Positions 1 through 11,878 are shown, counted from the first letter of the stretch. The stretch: 64,000 nt of DNA from Cloeon dipterum (GCF_949628265.1 NC_088789.1:8486886-8550885), one strand, 5' to 3'. Notes: generated by a model not told the origin, from the sequence alone. Translations and numbers: made by a program.

Positions 1-57
1 GTGAACTTCTTATTTGATTTCTAAGATAAATCTTAAAGGACTTGATAAATATTTCAG

Positions 58-201
58 CAACCACAGTATCGTCAGCAGCAACAACAGCAGCAGGTGATAG
101 GGATGAATCAGATGGGTGGACCACGGCAACCCCAACAGCAAAATCACCTAATCAAATTTACTCATTTTTATAATTTTTTTTCTTCCCAATTTGTTCATTG
201 A
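58..201 (+). CDS. Q-rich terminal exon of an unidentified gene (partial)
   Basis: A splice acceptor (pyrimidine-poor, ending at 57) opens 48 in-frame codons that close at a TGA (199-201). The first half is glutamine-rich (QYRQQQQQQQ, then RQPQQQN), followed by a short aromatic tail. It reads as the last coding exon of a gene whose body lies to the left of the window. Poly-Q tails of this kind are common in transcriptional co-regulators such as Mediator subunits, but nothing here identifies a family. An internal GT after the MNQM codons (near 113) could make it an internal exon instead. Confidence 0.4.
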   Translation, partial: QPQYRQQQQQQQVIGMNQMGGPRQPQQQNHLIKFTHFYNFFSSQFVH

Positions 202-1970
202 GATGCATATTATTTTAATGTGCATGGTGCAGCTATTCAAAATAAGAAAAAAATATTTTAACTCATGATCAGCGATCTATGACTTGATGAAAACTAAGCA
301 ATGTACAGTTGAGAGCATGAAAAGAATCTCTACTTTTCGACATTGCCAGACTGCGCTCTTCAGGCAGCCCTTTTCCCCCTCAATCACCTGCTCCTGACTT
401 GTTCTTTGCTAGCCCTTCTGGTATCTGATTTTTTCATATGTACAGCACATTTGCATTCTACAATTTCAGCGTTTGGCATCATTGATCTTAGGTTTGACAC
501 CATTAATGAAAATTTAACTAACTGCTTTTAGCTAAATTAAAAAAAAACGATATTTTTATCATAGTAATTATTGGCTCCTGTGCGTGTTGAGTTTTGTTGT
601 AAAATAATTTCCTCTCAAAGCAACCTATTATTCGTTTTCTATCTTGAAATGATTTCTTAAAATATGTCCTATGAAATTAATGACAAGCACAAGCTAATAA
701 CTAATAACCCTTGGGAATTTTCGTGAACATACTTAATCTGGCTCTCAGGCTTCATCAAACTATGCTATATATTACATTCATACGTCGTGAAATGATTTGG
801 TCAGTTAGAACAGGACTCAGAAGTTAAGAAATGAAAAGTTCCACAATGCCAGACTAGTTCATGCGTGGTCCAGGTTTCAATAAATATAATACACATTTAC
901 ACATACATTATTTTGCTATCTTGTTTGTTTCACAGCGCTGCGCGCGTACGTTCTTGCAGAACGAATAATTCAAAAGAAGCCTAAAACTGCGTATTCCAAA
1001 TAATTATCATACATAGTGTCAAAAGTTTATAGCCTAATTCTATTTCTTAAGTCATTAAAAAACATGATTATCATTTCATCGTCATTTTTTATGTCTTTGA
1101 CTGCATTATTCGGAAAAAGGACACTGAATAAGTCTGCTGCTCCTACTCCTACATTAGAAAGTAAGAGAGAAAACATTTAAAAATTTCTAGTGATTTTTGG
1201 AACAAGAATTAATAAATTTATTTTCGGTACGGTCAGTGTGGGCTGATGGCTGATTAACCACTCGCTTATTAAATATCAAGTATGGTAGTGTTTCAGTTAC
1301 AGCGTCCACGCACTTTTTGTGACTCAATTAGTGGCCACTTAACAAATGTTTATTTCACAGAGCATTATTTCACACTTTTTTACAGAGCTTACCAGGCGTG
1401 AGCCTAAAATAAAGCAGAAAAGTGGGCACGTGCCATTATCCAAACCTGTCAAGAAAAAAATGCAAGATAAATGTTCTCCAAACATCCTGAAGTTTGGACG
1501 CTCCACCCACTTGTTTTTCTTCATACAATCACTCCTTTTTGCTTTAACAAGTCATTTTCGCAGTAAAGCGCTTTGAGGACAACTGTCAGCGAAGCAGCTG
1601 CAGGTGAACTTATTTTTTGCTTCTCACTGTTCTATGTACCTTTTATATAGGAGCTCTTAAGAACGTTATATAAATTCTTAACATACCATTTTGCTCACCA
1701 AGTTGAGAAAGCTTTTTTTATTATCACCTAAAAACTATGCCTCGATCGGGATTTAGCCATACCTTTGACTCGTCAGTAACCGTTTTTAAAATGATCAAAT
1801 ATTTTGTAATCATTATTTACTTTTTGCAACATTCTTTTAATTTAAGGAAAAACACATCTGCTATCATGATATTACTGTGGATTTTTGTCATTATTTGTAT
1901 TTCTTTCATTCTGTCGCAGACATTAAAATACCACTTTTGTATGATTGGCTTTTTTCTCTCTGCTCCACAG
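202..1970. other. AT-rich intergenic or intronic stretch
   Basis: No gene is supported. Overlapping ORFs of 61-76 codons on both strands at 1339-1576 have no recognisable domain. The plus-strand one follows an acceptor-like TTTTTTACAG at about 1390, so an exon here cannot be excluded. The interval 572-650 is repeated at 2166-2250 (separate entry). Confidence 0.4.
572..650 (+). repeat. Direct repeat, left copy (partner at 2166-2250)
   Basis: About 80 bases centred on GTTTTGTTGTAAAATAAT recur in the same orientation 1.6 kb downstream. Both copies continue into 'agcaacctatt' and end in 'atcttgaaa', with scattered substitutions and a short indel. The right copy directly abuts a dispersed repeat. 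The copies are too short and diverged to be called terminal repeats of one element. Confidence 0.55.
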
Positions 1971-2059
1971 AAATGTCTGAGAGTACAAAGCTATCTCTTT
2001 TCTCGAGGAAATCTCTAGTACTGCCCAAAAGTGGTGCCGCAGAAGCAAGAGTAAACTAA
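1971..2059 (+). CDS. Candidate small terminal exon, unidentified
   Basis: A strong polypyrimidine tract and acceptor (ctctctgctccacag, ending 1970) precede an open frame from ATG 1973 to a TAA at 2057-2059. The peptide is basic and serine-rich (LSLFSRKSLVLPKSG within it). Only the acceptor and the biased composition support it. It could be the last exon of the gene entering at position 58, or chance. Confidence 0.22.
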
Positions 2060-2165
2060 ATTTAAGTGATAAACCATTAACGAGAAGATTACCGAAATGT
2101 TTTTTTAACTTATTTTTAAAATAAAGTTATTATTTTTCATGTTAATTTAATTCTTATGTTTTGTA

Positions 2166-2250
2166 TTAATTGACACTCGCGCGTGTTAAGTTTTGTTGTA
2201 AAATAATGGTACCTCTCGTAGCAACCTATTCGCTTTTTATCTTGAAAGCG
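2166..2250 (+). repeat. Direct repeat, right copy (partner at 572-650)
   Basis: Second copy of the roughly 80-base direct repeat described for 572-650. It ends where the dispersed repeat copy at 2255-2680 begins. Confidence 0.5.
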
Positions 2251-2254
2251 AACC

Positions 2255-2680
2255 AGCCCGTTGGCTCGCATAGTTAAGGCACTCTCAGGAGTGTCAAAGC
2301 AATGGGATGTATTTGAGCAGTTCGGAGATCTAATACTGGCTACCCAATGTCAGAGATGGCAAAAAGTGGTCAGTTTAGTGACTCGAAATGCTCAAATTGC
2401 TCAACGGGCTGGGAGGCGCACCGGCGCCGACTCGCTACTTGCTGGCTTGCACCTTTCCAGCATGCGTGATTTGGCTTCACGGGACGAATGTCTAGCGTTT
2501 CAATGCAGTCCTCGGTGCGGAGGCAAATGGCCCTTGAGTGGGCTGGGTCCCTGTGCGGCCTGGTGCCATGGCGCCCATGTTATCCGTTCGCGGTGTTATT
2601 GGGACCCGGGTTTCAGCATTCGTGCTAGTGCAGTGAGCGCCCTTCCCGGTCCTCGAACAGGGATAATAAGAGCAAAAAAA
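2255..2680 (+). repeat. Dispersed repeat, copy 1 (SINE- or MITE-like, unclassified)
   Basis: This block is much richer in G+C than its flanks. Its core (about 2423-2640) aligns with 49180-49430 (+) and, reverse-complemented, with 50115-50340. Shared landmarks are 'ctcgctacttgctgg', 'gaatgtctagcgtttcaat', 'cggtgcgga' and 'gcccatgttat'. The left end has a stretch resembling a tRNA A box ('tggctcgcatagttaaggc') and a weak B-box-like 'agttcggagatc' about 55 bases on, which would fit a tRNA-derived SINE. No clean A-tail or target-site duplication is visible. The 140-codon ORF across it is a by-product of composition. Confidence 0.6.
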
Positions 2681-2689
2681 TAATTCTAA

Positions 2690-3634
2690 AAATATTTCAC
2701 ACTCCGCACTCTCTGCGTGCACACATTCATTAAATACCTGAGTGAATATTTGGGATATAACACTATATAAAATGAATGTTGTTAAGGGAATTTTCTTGAA
2801 TTAAATCGTTTTTGCACAGGAAATTTAAGTAATTAAATAGAATTCTCCAATCTAAATTCTCCTTAAAAAATAAAATCTTACATATTGGAAAACAAGTAGC
2901 TAATAGGAAAATCCGAGTCTTGTAGCTGTTGGCTGGATTCCCAGAAAATAAATTATTATACATAGTGCGAAGAGCGATATAGTGAAGCAAGTTAATAATA
3001 AATACCGTGCGCTATTTTCTTAAACAGAGCGATTTTGGTTAGCATTTGCATTCTCGGGGCAAAGTAAAGCTGTCAATGTCTACTCTCTACTACACACTTA
3101 TTTATATTGAATTTATTCGCAATGAAACTATGTTTAAGTTACGAATGTTTTCAAACAATTCAGTTCATAATTCTTTTAAATTAATGTTAGCATAATTATT
3201 AGCCTTTTAAAACGATTTCAAGGTTGTGTTTCAAGAAGTTCTCCCCATATTGAGCCATACGAACTTGCAAAAACATTCTGGCTGGCCCTTCATTTTTACG
3301 ATAAACTTGACAGTGATAAATTGCTACTGTGTGAAAAGTGAAAATCCGAGTGACATTTTTATCTCTCCAAATTTTTACAACTTGTTTTTCTAGAAAAAAG
3401 CGAAAAGCATTATATTGTTGCTACTTTGCACGTATACGTGTTTATGGTCTGTCTACGCGACTATCGTAACCACATGTCTTATTTCTTTGTAAAATGACAA
3501 CCAAATGTCATGAATTCATTCGTATGATCTAGATTTATTAGCAAATATAACACATTATAACTTTTGCTCACCTTTTTTCTCCAGATTAAAATATCGCAAT
3601 TTTCAATATTTTGTAGGATTTGATCGTCAAAAAG
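2690..3634. other. Intergenic, upstream of painless-like gene 1
   Basis: AT-rich sequence with no supported gene. The proximal part should hold the promoter and 5' leader of the TRPA gene that starts at 3635, but I see no convincing TATA box. Confidence 0.4.
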
Positions 3635-6600
3635 ATGCCGATTTTGGATAAGATGTGGAAGATACGTGAAAATGTAGAGCAAGCGCTCCGATTAGATGAT
3701 CTTTTGGAATTTCAAAATATTTTATCCAACGAACAACTCAGCGACTCTATTCTTTCTGAATTACTCTTCAACATTTGTTCGACGGAAAACGTAAAAGTAA
3801 GTTTTGCGTAAACACAGTTAGAAACAGAAATCACCTTTGCACATAAATATATCATCATGAAATTGTGTGTGTATGTTATGATTTCTATACAATTATTTTT
3901 TGATTGCTGGATTTTTCTATGGGGAAAAAGAAATAGAAATCTTTGACATAATATGAACTCTGATTTTTTATCCTTTAAAATCCCCTGGTGAAGGTAAAAT
4001 GTATTTCTATCTCGCGAATTAGTTTACTAGCAACTCCACCAAGATGCACTCTGGAAATTTTCTGATTGTGAATTAAAAATTTAGGTATAATTTTAAAAAC
4101 TAAATCTGTCTACAAATCTGAATCAGATTTAACACAGCATTGTGTCGGTAACGTCACTCAATGCACTAGATTTTTCTCAGTGTCTAAACACTCAACAGTT
4201 TTATCACCGCAATTTATTTGTCAATTATTAATAATATCGGCATTTTTTTATAAATTATCAATGCACTCTCTGCTTTTTTTTTATAAAAATCAACCTCTAT
4301 GTTTAAATTTCTAATATCGAAAAATTATTTTGAAAGGAGGAAACCCTTCACCGATTTGCTGCCGAGATTCTCGATCGCCACAACGTGCACCGAAGTAGTG
4401 GGCAAATCGCGACGCACGCAGCAGCCCTGCGAGGCCACTACCGTCTCCTGCATCTCTTAATTAATCACCCTGAGCACCCTGCTGATGCGACTCTTCTTAA
4501 CCAATATGGCGAAACGATAATCCACTGCATCATTATCGGATTATTGCAACGCAAAGAAAGCACGTGCAAAGCCTTTTTCAGGAAGATATTCAGTAACGGA
4601 GACACGATGGAAGAAAATGCTCTGAATAGCGTGCATATGCTGAGCGATAAGAATTGCGACGTGCACGCTAAAGTTGACTTGTATGGTACGCCGTATTCGA
4701 CCGTTCATCTGGCAGCCAAATTTAAACTCTGGAAGCTGGTGGACTTTTTCTTGCTGCAAGGTGTCAATATCGAAGCAAAATTCGACGACATCACGGCCAG
4801 AGAATTAATAAAAGCTGCTCACCCTGACTGGGTGAAAATGTACAAAAGCTGCAGCGATTACTATGCCGAAGATAGTTTAGATGGCAGAGAAGACTTGGTC
4901 TACACCCTGCAGAAACCGTTGCTTAGTGCGGCGGAAAAAACGCAGTTTTTCTCGACCTGGCTGCAGAAGAACTCTTCTAATCTCAGAGTCAATGAATCCT
5001 TCAAGGGAAAATTCACCCTGCTTGAGTGTGCAGTAAAGAACCGCCTGCTAGATGTGACCCGCTTGCTCATTTCGAAAGGGGCCGATCCCAATCCAGCTCT
5101 TTTCGCAGCAATTGCTGCCGGACCAAAACACTTTGGTCTGCTTACAGAATCCGAAACTAAAATTGATGTAGCCATGGTCGTCCAAGGTAGTCGCAAACAC
5201 ACCCTTCTCCACAGAGCGATCGTGTCAACCAAGCCTAACGTGGACGTGGTCAAGTACTTGTTGAAAGAGGGAAAGGAAAGGATTCCGCACTTTTTCGACT
5301 GGATCAACGCCAAGGACGGTCAGGGCAAAACGGCGCTAAAGCACGCTTCCAAATACATGCTGAATGACATCGTTGAGGTCCTTCTGTCATATGGAGCCAG
5401 CGTGTTTATAGCAAGCAATGACGGCAGATCTGCTCTTAGCCACATGGAACCTGAATTCTTGGAACAAAAACTCAACAACTATTTACAATTGAGCAAATCA
5501 CATAGCGGTAACGTATGTGTCGAGATAGATTTTGCGTTTTTCGACGATGCACAAAAAGAATACCGCGCCAGAAAAAAGGGGGGCATGCTTCCTGACGTAG
5601 AGCCATTGATCACGGTAGCCAACTCGCAGTACCAAAAGCATCTACTGCAGCACCCAGTCATAAAGGCTTTTCTTTATTTGAAGTGGCGGCGCCTCAGCTG
5701 GATATATTGGTGTAATCTGGCTTCTTATCTGGTGTATGCTGCATCCGTCTACTCTTTGCTATTCAGCATTGATTTCAGGAGAGCCGGCACAAAAGCACCA
5801 TCGTCTAATACGTCTAATAGCTCGTCAAACATCCGTCCAGAGATCATCAGCCCATATATGCCTAGTTATTTTTTCGACCTCACAATCGTAACCTTTGTCT
5901 TCACAGTTATTCTAACTCTCAGGGAACTCATTCAATTTTTACTTTTTGCAAGAAGGTACATTTTCATATTAGATAACTGGCTTGACCTAGTAACTGTCGT
6001 ATTGACCTTTTGGTTCACGATTGCCCCGAACAACAAAGAACTGGCATCTGTTCTTGCACTCATTCTGGCTCTGAACGTGATGATACTAATGGGTCACCAC
6101 CCTCAACTGGCCATTCCCATGCGGTTGCTCTATGAAGTAGCAAAGACATTTTTCAAGTTTTTCTTTGTTTATATGATATTAATCTTAGCCTTCGGTTTCG
6201 CCTTCGCATTCTACGTCACAACATCCGACTGTCAAAAAGGCAACTGCGATACGTCCTTTAATAGAGTTATCTTCTCCATTTTCAGGACGCTCACCATGTT
6301 CGCTGGTGGTTTTGAAACTGGCAACCTTCAATTTGAGCGAGCGTCCTACGCTGGCCGCATTATCTACTTCATCTTTGTATTTTTGGTACCAATCGTAGTA
6401 GTGAACCTGCTAAGAGCGATGGCCGTCAGTGACATGCAGCGTGTGAAGAGTGAAGCGGAAATAATTAATCTGAAATCGCAGATCAGATTCTTCCACGACG
6501 TGGATTCGTATATTCTGAAAAACATTGGCAAGAATGGCTGGAATTTCGAAATCATTAGACGGTTATCTAAGTGGATGTACAAAAAGACAGCGATACTGAG

Positions 6601-6802
6601 CAACCTTCATGCCTGCTTTCATGGCAACAGAAAAGTATTGCAGATTGATTATAACGAGTCTAAACTGAACAACCGGTTTGGGGAAATCGTCAGACAAGCG
6701 TTTATAATCGCTAAGAAAAACAAAGAACGAGATGATAAAGCAAGGCGAGAAGAGAAACTACGTAGCAAGATTGAAACAAGCACTGCATCGGTCTTAAAAT
6801 AG
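3635..6802 (+). CDS. Painless-like TRPA cation channel 1
   Basis: Two exons, 3635-3796 and 4337-6802, join in phase 0 (donor GTAAGT) to give about 875 residues. The N-terminal half carries ankyrin-type repeats (for example HLAAKFKLWKLVDFFLLQG and 'LLISKGADPNPALF'). The C-terminal half has a six-segment TRP core beginning after 'LLQHPVIKAFLYLKWRR', a pore region with GGFETG, and a post-S6 motif 'MAVSDMQ'. The order and motifs match Drosophila painless, a TRPA-subfamily channel of nociceptive and thermosensory neurons. I chose ATG 3635 because the codons upstream of it in this frame start only with TTG. The S1-S2 loop holds an Asn/Ser-rich stretch with likely N-glycosylation sites. A homologous gene lies at 32534-35378 on the other strand with its first intron in the same place. 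Ligand and temperature range cannot be inferred. Confidence 0.88.
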
Positions 6803-8427
6803 CTGATTTAATTCCTAAGTTGAATCTCAAAACAGGCCAATCTCGTGTATATTTTTAGATTTTGTTTAAATTGGCACCAACATACTCATTTAACTTTCAT
6901 AGTTAGATATAATTAGAGGATGTTAGCGCTGGTGATAACGATCTATATTTTAGAGCCTTTGCGGCACGCGCGCCTCTAACTGGACTGTCGCGTCGTTGTG
7001 AGAAAATGTGTGTGTATACAACATAGCAAAAGAGCTTGAGTTTTAATGGTAAACCTGCTGCTGCTGCACCTGGTGGCAGGCACGTCGGGCACTTCGCGGC
7101 CGCACAAGTGTAATGTTAAGTCAAAATTAATTTTCGACTATTTTTCCCATCTTATTGGTTTTCGACTTTTTGAATCATGCATTCTCACTTTCTACTACAC
7201 TGTTATTGATTATAATGGTAAAACCTGATAATTATTCAACGCCAATTTTGTCCGTTTCATATAAGGTTAAATTAATTACATGTGATATCCCTCCATCAGA
7301 AATTTGATGTTTCGTTTTCTTTAAATTGTCATATTTACATTGAAATAAAGATATATCCATTTTGTTTAGATTTTGGAAACTGTAGGATGGATGAAGCACT
7401 CAAAATAAAGAGCTATATTTTGAAAAAGCAAACTGTTATTGTTTATTATATGCGCTTCGACGAAAATAAAAACATAAAATGCATGCAATCGCGACGCTCA
7501 TATTATGGCATAATATAACATCAGCAACAGGAACGCCTGAATGGTGAGAGGAAACTGTGCCGCCGGACAGTCTGTCAGCGCGGGGCATAATGTTTTAAAA
7601 TTTAAAATCTCATCGCTGTGTATCTATATAGCCACATTTCTCATTTCTAATCTTTGAATATATACATTTTTTCAAATTCCTTAAAACGTAAACGATGCCA
7701 TCTTAACTTCACGTGCGAAGAAACTCAACATATTTTTATAGTGTTCAAATTTTCGGGATCTGAATGCAAACCATTTTATATCATCCAACACGTATTTGTA
7801 TTCCATTATTTTTTACATTTCAATTTTATACGCTAATAAATAAATATAAACCTAGGTCGGTGGCATAATTTATAAGTTTTTTCATGAATCTCTTGGCACA
7901 CACGATTTTTTGCTATAGTTGCTTTTTATCAGGGTGTCGCTTATCTTGAATGAAATAAACCGATAAAAAGTCTAGCAAGGAAACAGAGCCAAAAGGCTAA
8001 ACCACAAAAAGCTTTTTCCTAATCCATTTTGACATTTTATAGAGTATTGACTGATATTTTATTCACAGAAAAGCTACATATATATAGATGAACTTTTTTT
8101 TTTTTAAAAAAAAAGGGAATCACATCGCGCTAGCAAATTTGTTTTGTAACTAAAATTTTAAAGCTATATAGTTCCTGCTGCATTGAATTCTAGTGCTATT
8201 CAAGGTGTTTGGCTGTGAGGCTATAACAAACAAATATTTTAACAAGGATATATGAATTTGTACATTAAAATGACATTTTGAAGACAAATAAACTCAAATA
8301 ACATTAGTCAAACGGAGTTTATTTTTATTCAACAGCTTTTTACATTCAGCTCATTATTATGATTCAAAATATCAATTTTTTATGCAGTATTTACTTTGTT
8401 ACAAAATGAGCAAATTTTTCAGAATGT
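6803..8427. other. 3' flank of TRPA gene 1 and intergenic sequence
   Basis: Contains the 3' UTR of the TRPA gene (an AATAAA lies near 7344) and the 3' flank of the BIR gene on the other strand, whose poly(A) signal reads as TTTATT at 8318-8323. A T-run/A-run palindrome lies around 8094-8114. Several ORFs of 60-78 codons are low-complexity AT sequence. No other gene seen. Confidence 0.5.
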
Positions 8428-9624
8428 CTAATTTGCGGCCCAGTTTAAGAGTAGATCCATAAGTTCATCTTGCCCTTCTGTTCCATCGTTATCGCCGTGC
8501 TCCTCTTCTGGGTTTTCGTCGTCTCCCGCCCTTTCTTGGTCTTCATTATCTGGTTCTCCTTCGTTATCATCGTTTGCCATTTCTTGGTCGTCATCATTTG
8601 AGCCCCCTTCGGTGTGGAAAGGAGTGGCACCACCGTGATATTTGGGAGTACCGTCGTGACTGACATTAGGATTCAAATCCCTCTCCTCGCCAATTGGGAC
8701 GTTGTTGTCGGCGGTGCCGTCGAGCAGTTTGCACTGTTTATCATGATCCTCTACAAACTTCCTGTGCTCTTCCTGCGGAGAGTCAAAGCGATCCCACTCG
8801 CTTAACTCGACCTCGCAGAAAAAGCAGGTTGACTTATCTTCATTGTCGCGACCGGTTTTGTAGAGCCCAGTCTTGGCTAGCTCATACGGGGGCACTTTCC
8901 AGGCCTTCGTGTGCTTCAAAAGGGAGTACAGCCTGTGCATCTCGTAATGCATTGGGGCAGCCGTAGTTGATTCTGACAGCTGATTTGAATTTCCATTCCT
9001 CCTTCCTCTGCATCGCCTGCAAACAAATTGCGAATCAATTTATTTATGTTTAAATTAGTAATTATTGTCATTTTTATTTCTCTGAACTGCACTGACTGTA
9101 TATTAGATATTTTCTTGACTTCTACTTGATTTTTAAATTTTAATGGACGCAGGATCAAAATAAGCCATTTGATTTGGAATTTGTCGGAGAAAAAATTGGA
9201 AACTGTCCAAATTACTGGATTTTTTAACATGAATTTTAACAATAGCAAAATTGAATTCGTCCAAAAATTCATTTTGTGTTAAGGGAAATAGATCCCGAAA
9301 TTTTCAATTTTCCGTTGAGTGGAAATAGTTTGTGAAATAGCTTTCCAAAAACGGAACAAACTATTTTATGTACCTGTGTATTCTTCTGTCTGGAAGCGGT
9401 ATTTCAGGGTTCCTCAGGTGAATAACTAGAGAGCAGTAGCAGCAGTGTATGGTCTTGAAATTTTCACTGAAGTAAAGCCCAGCAGCAGCAAGCTTATTAA
9501 CCAGGTCTAGCCTATCGTGTTTTAGGAGATCTTTCGGAAAAGAGAGCAGTCTGTGGATTCCTATAGAAACACACAATTTCTTGCGCACGATAAGTGGCAA
9601 CATTCCCGTGTATCGATCCCCCAT
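8428..9624 (-). CDS. Divergent double-BIR protein A (IAP-like, no RING)
   Basis: Exon 1 is 9624-9374 and exon 2 is 9016-8428; they join in phase 2 to give 279 residues. Exon 1 encodes most of a first BIR-type fold ('IHRLLSFPKDLL', then LAAAGLYF and CCYC). Exon 2 encodes a second ('YELAKTGLYKTGRD', CFFC, SEWD, EEH), then an acidic tail rich in D, E, N and G. BIR domains bind zinc through C-x2-C, H and C and mediate protein contacts in inhibitors of apoptosis and mitotic or developmental regulators. In BIR2 the spacing is C-x2-C-x16-H-x10-C, longer than the usual H-x6-C. BIR1 ends H-x2-C with the last Cys in exon 2. There is no RING, UBA or CARD. It is a tandem paralogue of 10696-11878, with the same intron position and phase. 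Caspase binding is not shown by the sequence. Confidence 0.8.
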
Positions 9625-10695
9625 TATTGAGTGAGTTCTTCGTTAAATGTAACAGAGGATGACTGCAAAGTCTATGAAGCAGATCGATGAAGCTGTATAA
9701 ATAGCAATAAATAAAGTCTAAGACTTAAAAGTCTAATACTTTATTTGATTTGTTTACTTACAATTTGTCTATGAAATAATAATTATATGTTCCACGTTGC
9801 TGCTTGAAATGTTCTCTCCTGTATGCGATTCAAAAATTTATGTTGTGTTATTTCCTTGATTCGCCATATATATTGAGTTCAAATTCTATCCGCGCTTGCT
9901 ACAAAATTTGCAAAGTCGCTCGTTTTGGTTCCACGAGAAAATTTAATGATAACAATATTATAACTATCTATCGTAAAGTGTTCAGACTGATAAAAACAGG
10001 GTTTGCTATAAAAATTCAGCTCAATAGTGTCTGCAGTTGATACTCATCTCTATACACGTGGAGGCTAAACAAACAATAAGGAAAGGGGCCCGCGGTGGGG
10101 GCTATATAAGCTCAGCCTAACTGCCTGATTTTTTGTTATCTCTATACCTTATCTCAACTTTTTTACAACCGCAAACGCAAAAGTCTTAAGTTGCAAGTAG
10201 AGCAGACAAGTTTTTTTCCAATATATAATAAATATAGTCATGTTTATTCTCTTTAAATATCTATCACATTAAATGTCAAGTCAAAAATAAAAGTGAGATT
10301 CTAAACAGTAATTTCTAGCTAACAAAATGAGAAAAAAACTTCGCTTGCTTGCTATGAAAATTTATCACGAAAAATAAACAGCTGTATATGCAGCATTTTA
10401 TTTTAACTTCCTTGCATAATCACGCAGTTTCAATAGATCAAGCCAAGGAAAATTTGAACAAATATTCGGATATTGTCGTATAATTTTTTATTATTCAGTA
10501 TATAGTTACATTTCTATTTTAGCTCTGCAAGAGAGTAAGCCATGAAAAGAGATAAGCAATTATTAGTTATTCTTGTTTATTCAATACATAGTAATACATA
10601 GGCATTCAAGATATTATACACAAACAAAGATTCTAATTTTTAAATTCAAACTATATATGAAGAAAAATTAAAAAGTTACCCTTGATTTTACAGAA
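9625..10695. other. Intergenic between the two BIR genes
   Basis: No gene supported. A TATA-like TATAAATA/TATTTATA sits at 9696-9703, about 70-80 bases upstream of the gene A start codon. A plus-strand 'ctatataagctcag' occurs near 10104-10117 without a following gene. The poly(A) signal of BIR gene B reads as TTTATT at 10576-10581. Confidence 0.4.
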
Positions 10696-11878
10696 TTATT
10701 TGTATTTCTTAAAACCCGTAAAAACCAAACTATCTCCATCATTCGTAACTACTCTTAATCCGTACAATCGACGGGGGCGAATCAAGCCATTCACTTTTCG
10801 CAGCTCAATGAAAATCGCTTGCAGTGGGGTTTTGGGTTTGTGTGCTTTTTCCTCCATCTCATTGAGCACGTCAACCAACTCCAACAGCATCAGGAATTCG
10901 CGGAGGCGCTGCATCATTTCCTCTTTGGACAATTGCTCATCCTCCGGTTTGAAAGTCGCTGCGCCGGTGTGCTTTGTGCCAATTCCGTCGTGCTGGACGT
11001 TGGGGCTCAGCTCTATCTCCCTACCAATGGGGATGTTGTCGCGCTCACGGTCGGCCGCTCCGCTAAGCAGTCTGCACGGCCTATTCAGCTCCTTGGCGAA
11101 TCTGGTGTGCTCGCCCAATGCGGTGTCATCGTCTCTCCACTCGCACAGCTCGATTTGGCAGTAGTAGCATGTGCATTTGTCCTCACTGTCCATCCCGGAC
11201 TTAAAAAGCCCGGTCTTGGCCAACTCGTAAGGGGACACCTTCCAGTCAGGGTACTTCAGGAGTGAGCACAATCTGAACGCCTCATACTGCATTTGGAATT
11301 GCATTGCGCTCTCGCTCTGAAGAGGCAAGTCGTTTTTCTGGCTGCTTCCAGTGCATTTACTGAAAGTGGTTAGATAAAAAAAATCAGTAATAATTATTTT
11401 ATTATCATTTAAAAACCATATTAGTATAATTTTACATCCCGATTTATTTCATAATTGAGATCAGCCCAAAACACAAAGTGAATATGAAAATTACGAAAAT
11501 TAATAAAATATGTACTCACTCATGAGGGTTTCCCTTGATGCTATCCACATCTGTTACGTCAACTTTAAATTCACAAAATTGACAGCAAATGTGTTTGTAG
11601 TCTTCAGCGATGTAGATGCCACTGCTCACGAGCTCCTTGCTGAATTTGAAGTAATTCTTGATCATTCCCATCGGCAAAGTGAACAGTCTGTGGACGGCGA
11701 ATTTCATGTCCAGCTTCGCTCGCACATCTTCAGGCACCACACGGTGGCTGTCGATGTCCCTTTCCGCCTTATACTCATTTTCCACCTTATGCTCATTTTT
11801 CGCCTTATACTCATTTTTCGCCTTTAACTTCAATTCAGCAATGTCATCTGCTCTGGTGTCATCTTGTAGGTCCATCAT
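10696..11878 (-). CDS. Divergent double-BIR protein B (IAP-like, no RING)
   Basis: Exon 1 is 11878-11520 and exon 2 is 11359-10696, joined in phase 2 to give 340 residues. It is the paralogue of 8428-9624, with the same two-BIR layout: BIR1 with 'VHRLFTLPMGMI', 'ELVSSGIY' and CQFC, and BIR2 with 'YELAKTGLFKSGMD', CYYC, CEW and GEH. A shared linker follows BIR2 (PIG-x-E, then PNV-x-HDG and GA). It differs by an N-terminal tandem KNEY/KNEH repeat and by about 60 extra C-terminal residues that include a basic segment ('RPRRLYGLRVV'). BIR2 again has H-x10-C and BIR1 ends H-x2-C. An acceptor at 11902-11903 indicates a 5' UTR intron. The absence of RING, UBA and CARD argues against a ubiquitin-ligase IAP, so the role is unknown. 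Confidence 0.8.
11763..11828 (-). repeat. Short in-frame tandem repeat in BIR gene B exon 1
   Basis: Four imperfect copies of an 18-base unit (plus-strand core 'cttatactcatttttcgc') encode KNEYKA, KNEHKV and ENEYKA. The unit adds a highly charged stretch before the first BIR and is absent from paralogue A. Confidence 0.6.

Noticed and set aside
2255-2340. tRNA gene
   Set aside because: Only A-box and weak B-box similarity; no cloverleaf can be folded by eye and the segment belongs to a repeat.
2261-2683. 140-codon ORF
   Set aside because: It lies wholly inside the dispersed repeat copy and reads as low-information sequence; copies 2 and 3 do not keep the frame.
8094-8114. T-run/A-run palindrome
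   Set aside because: Looks like a bacterial terminator, but this is a eukaryotic nuclear region and it is simple low-complexity sequence.
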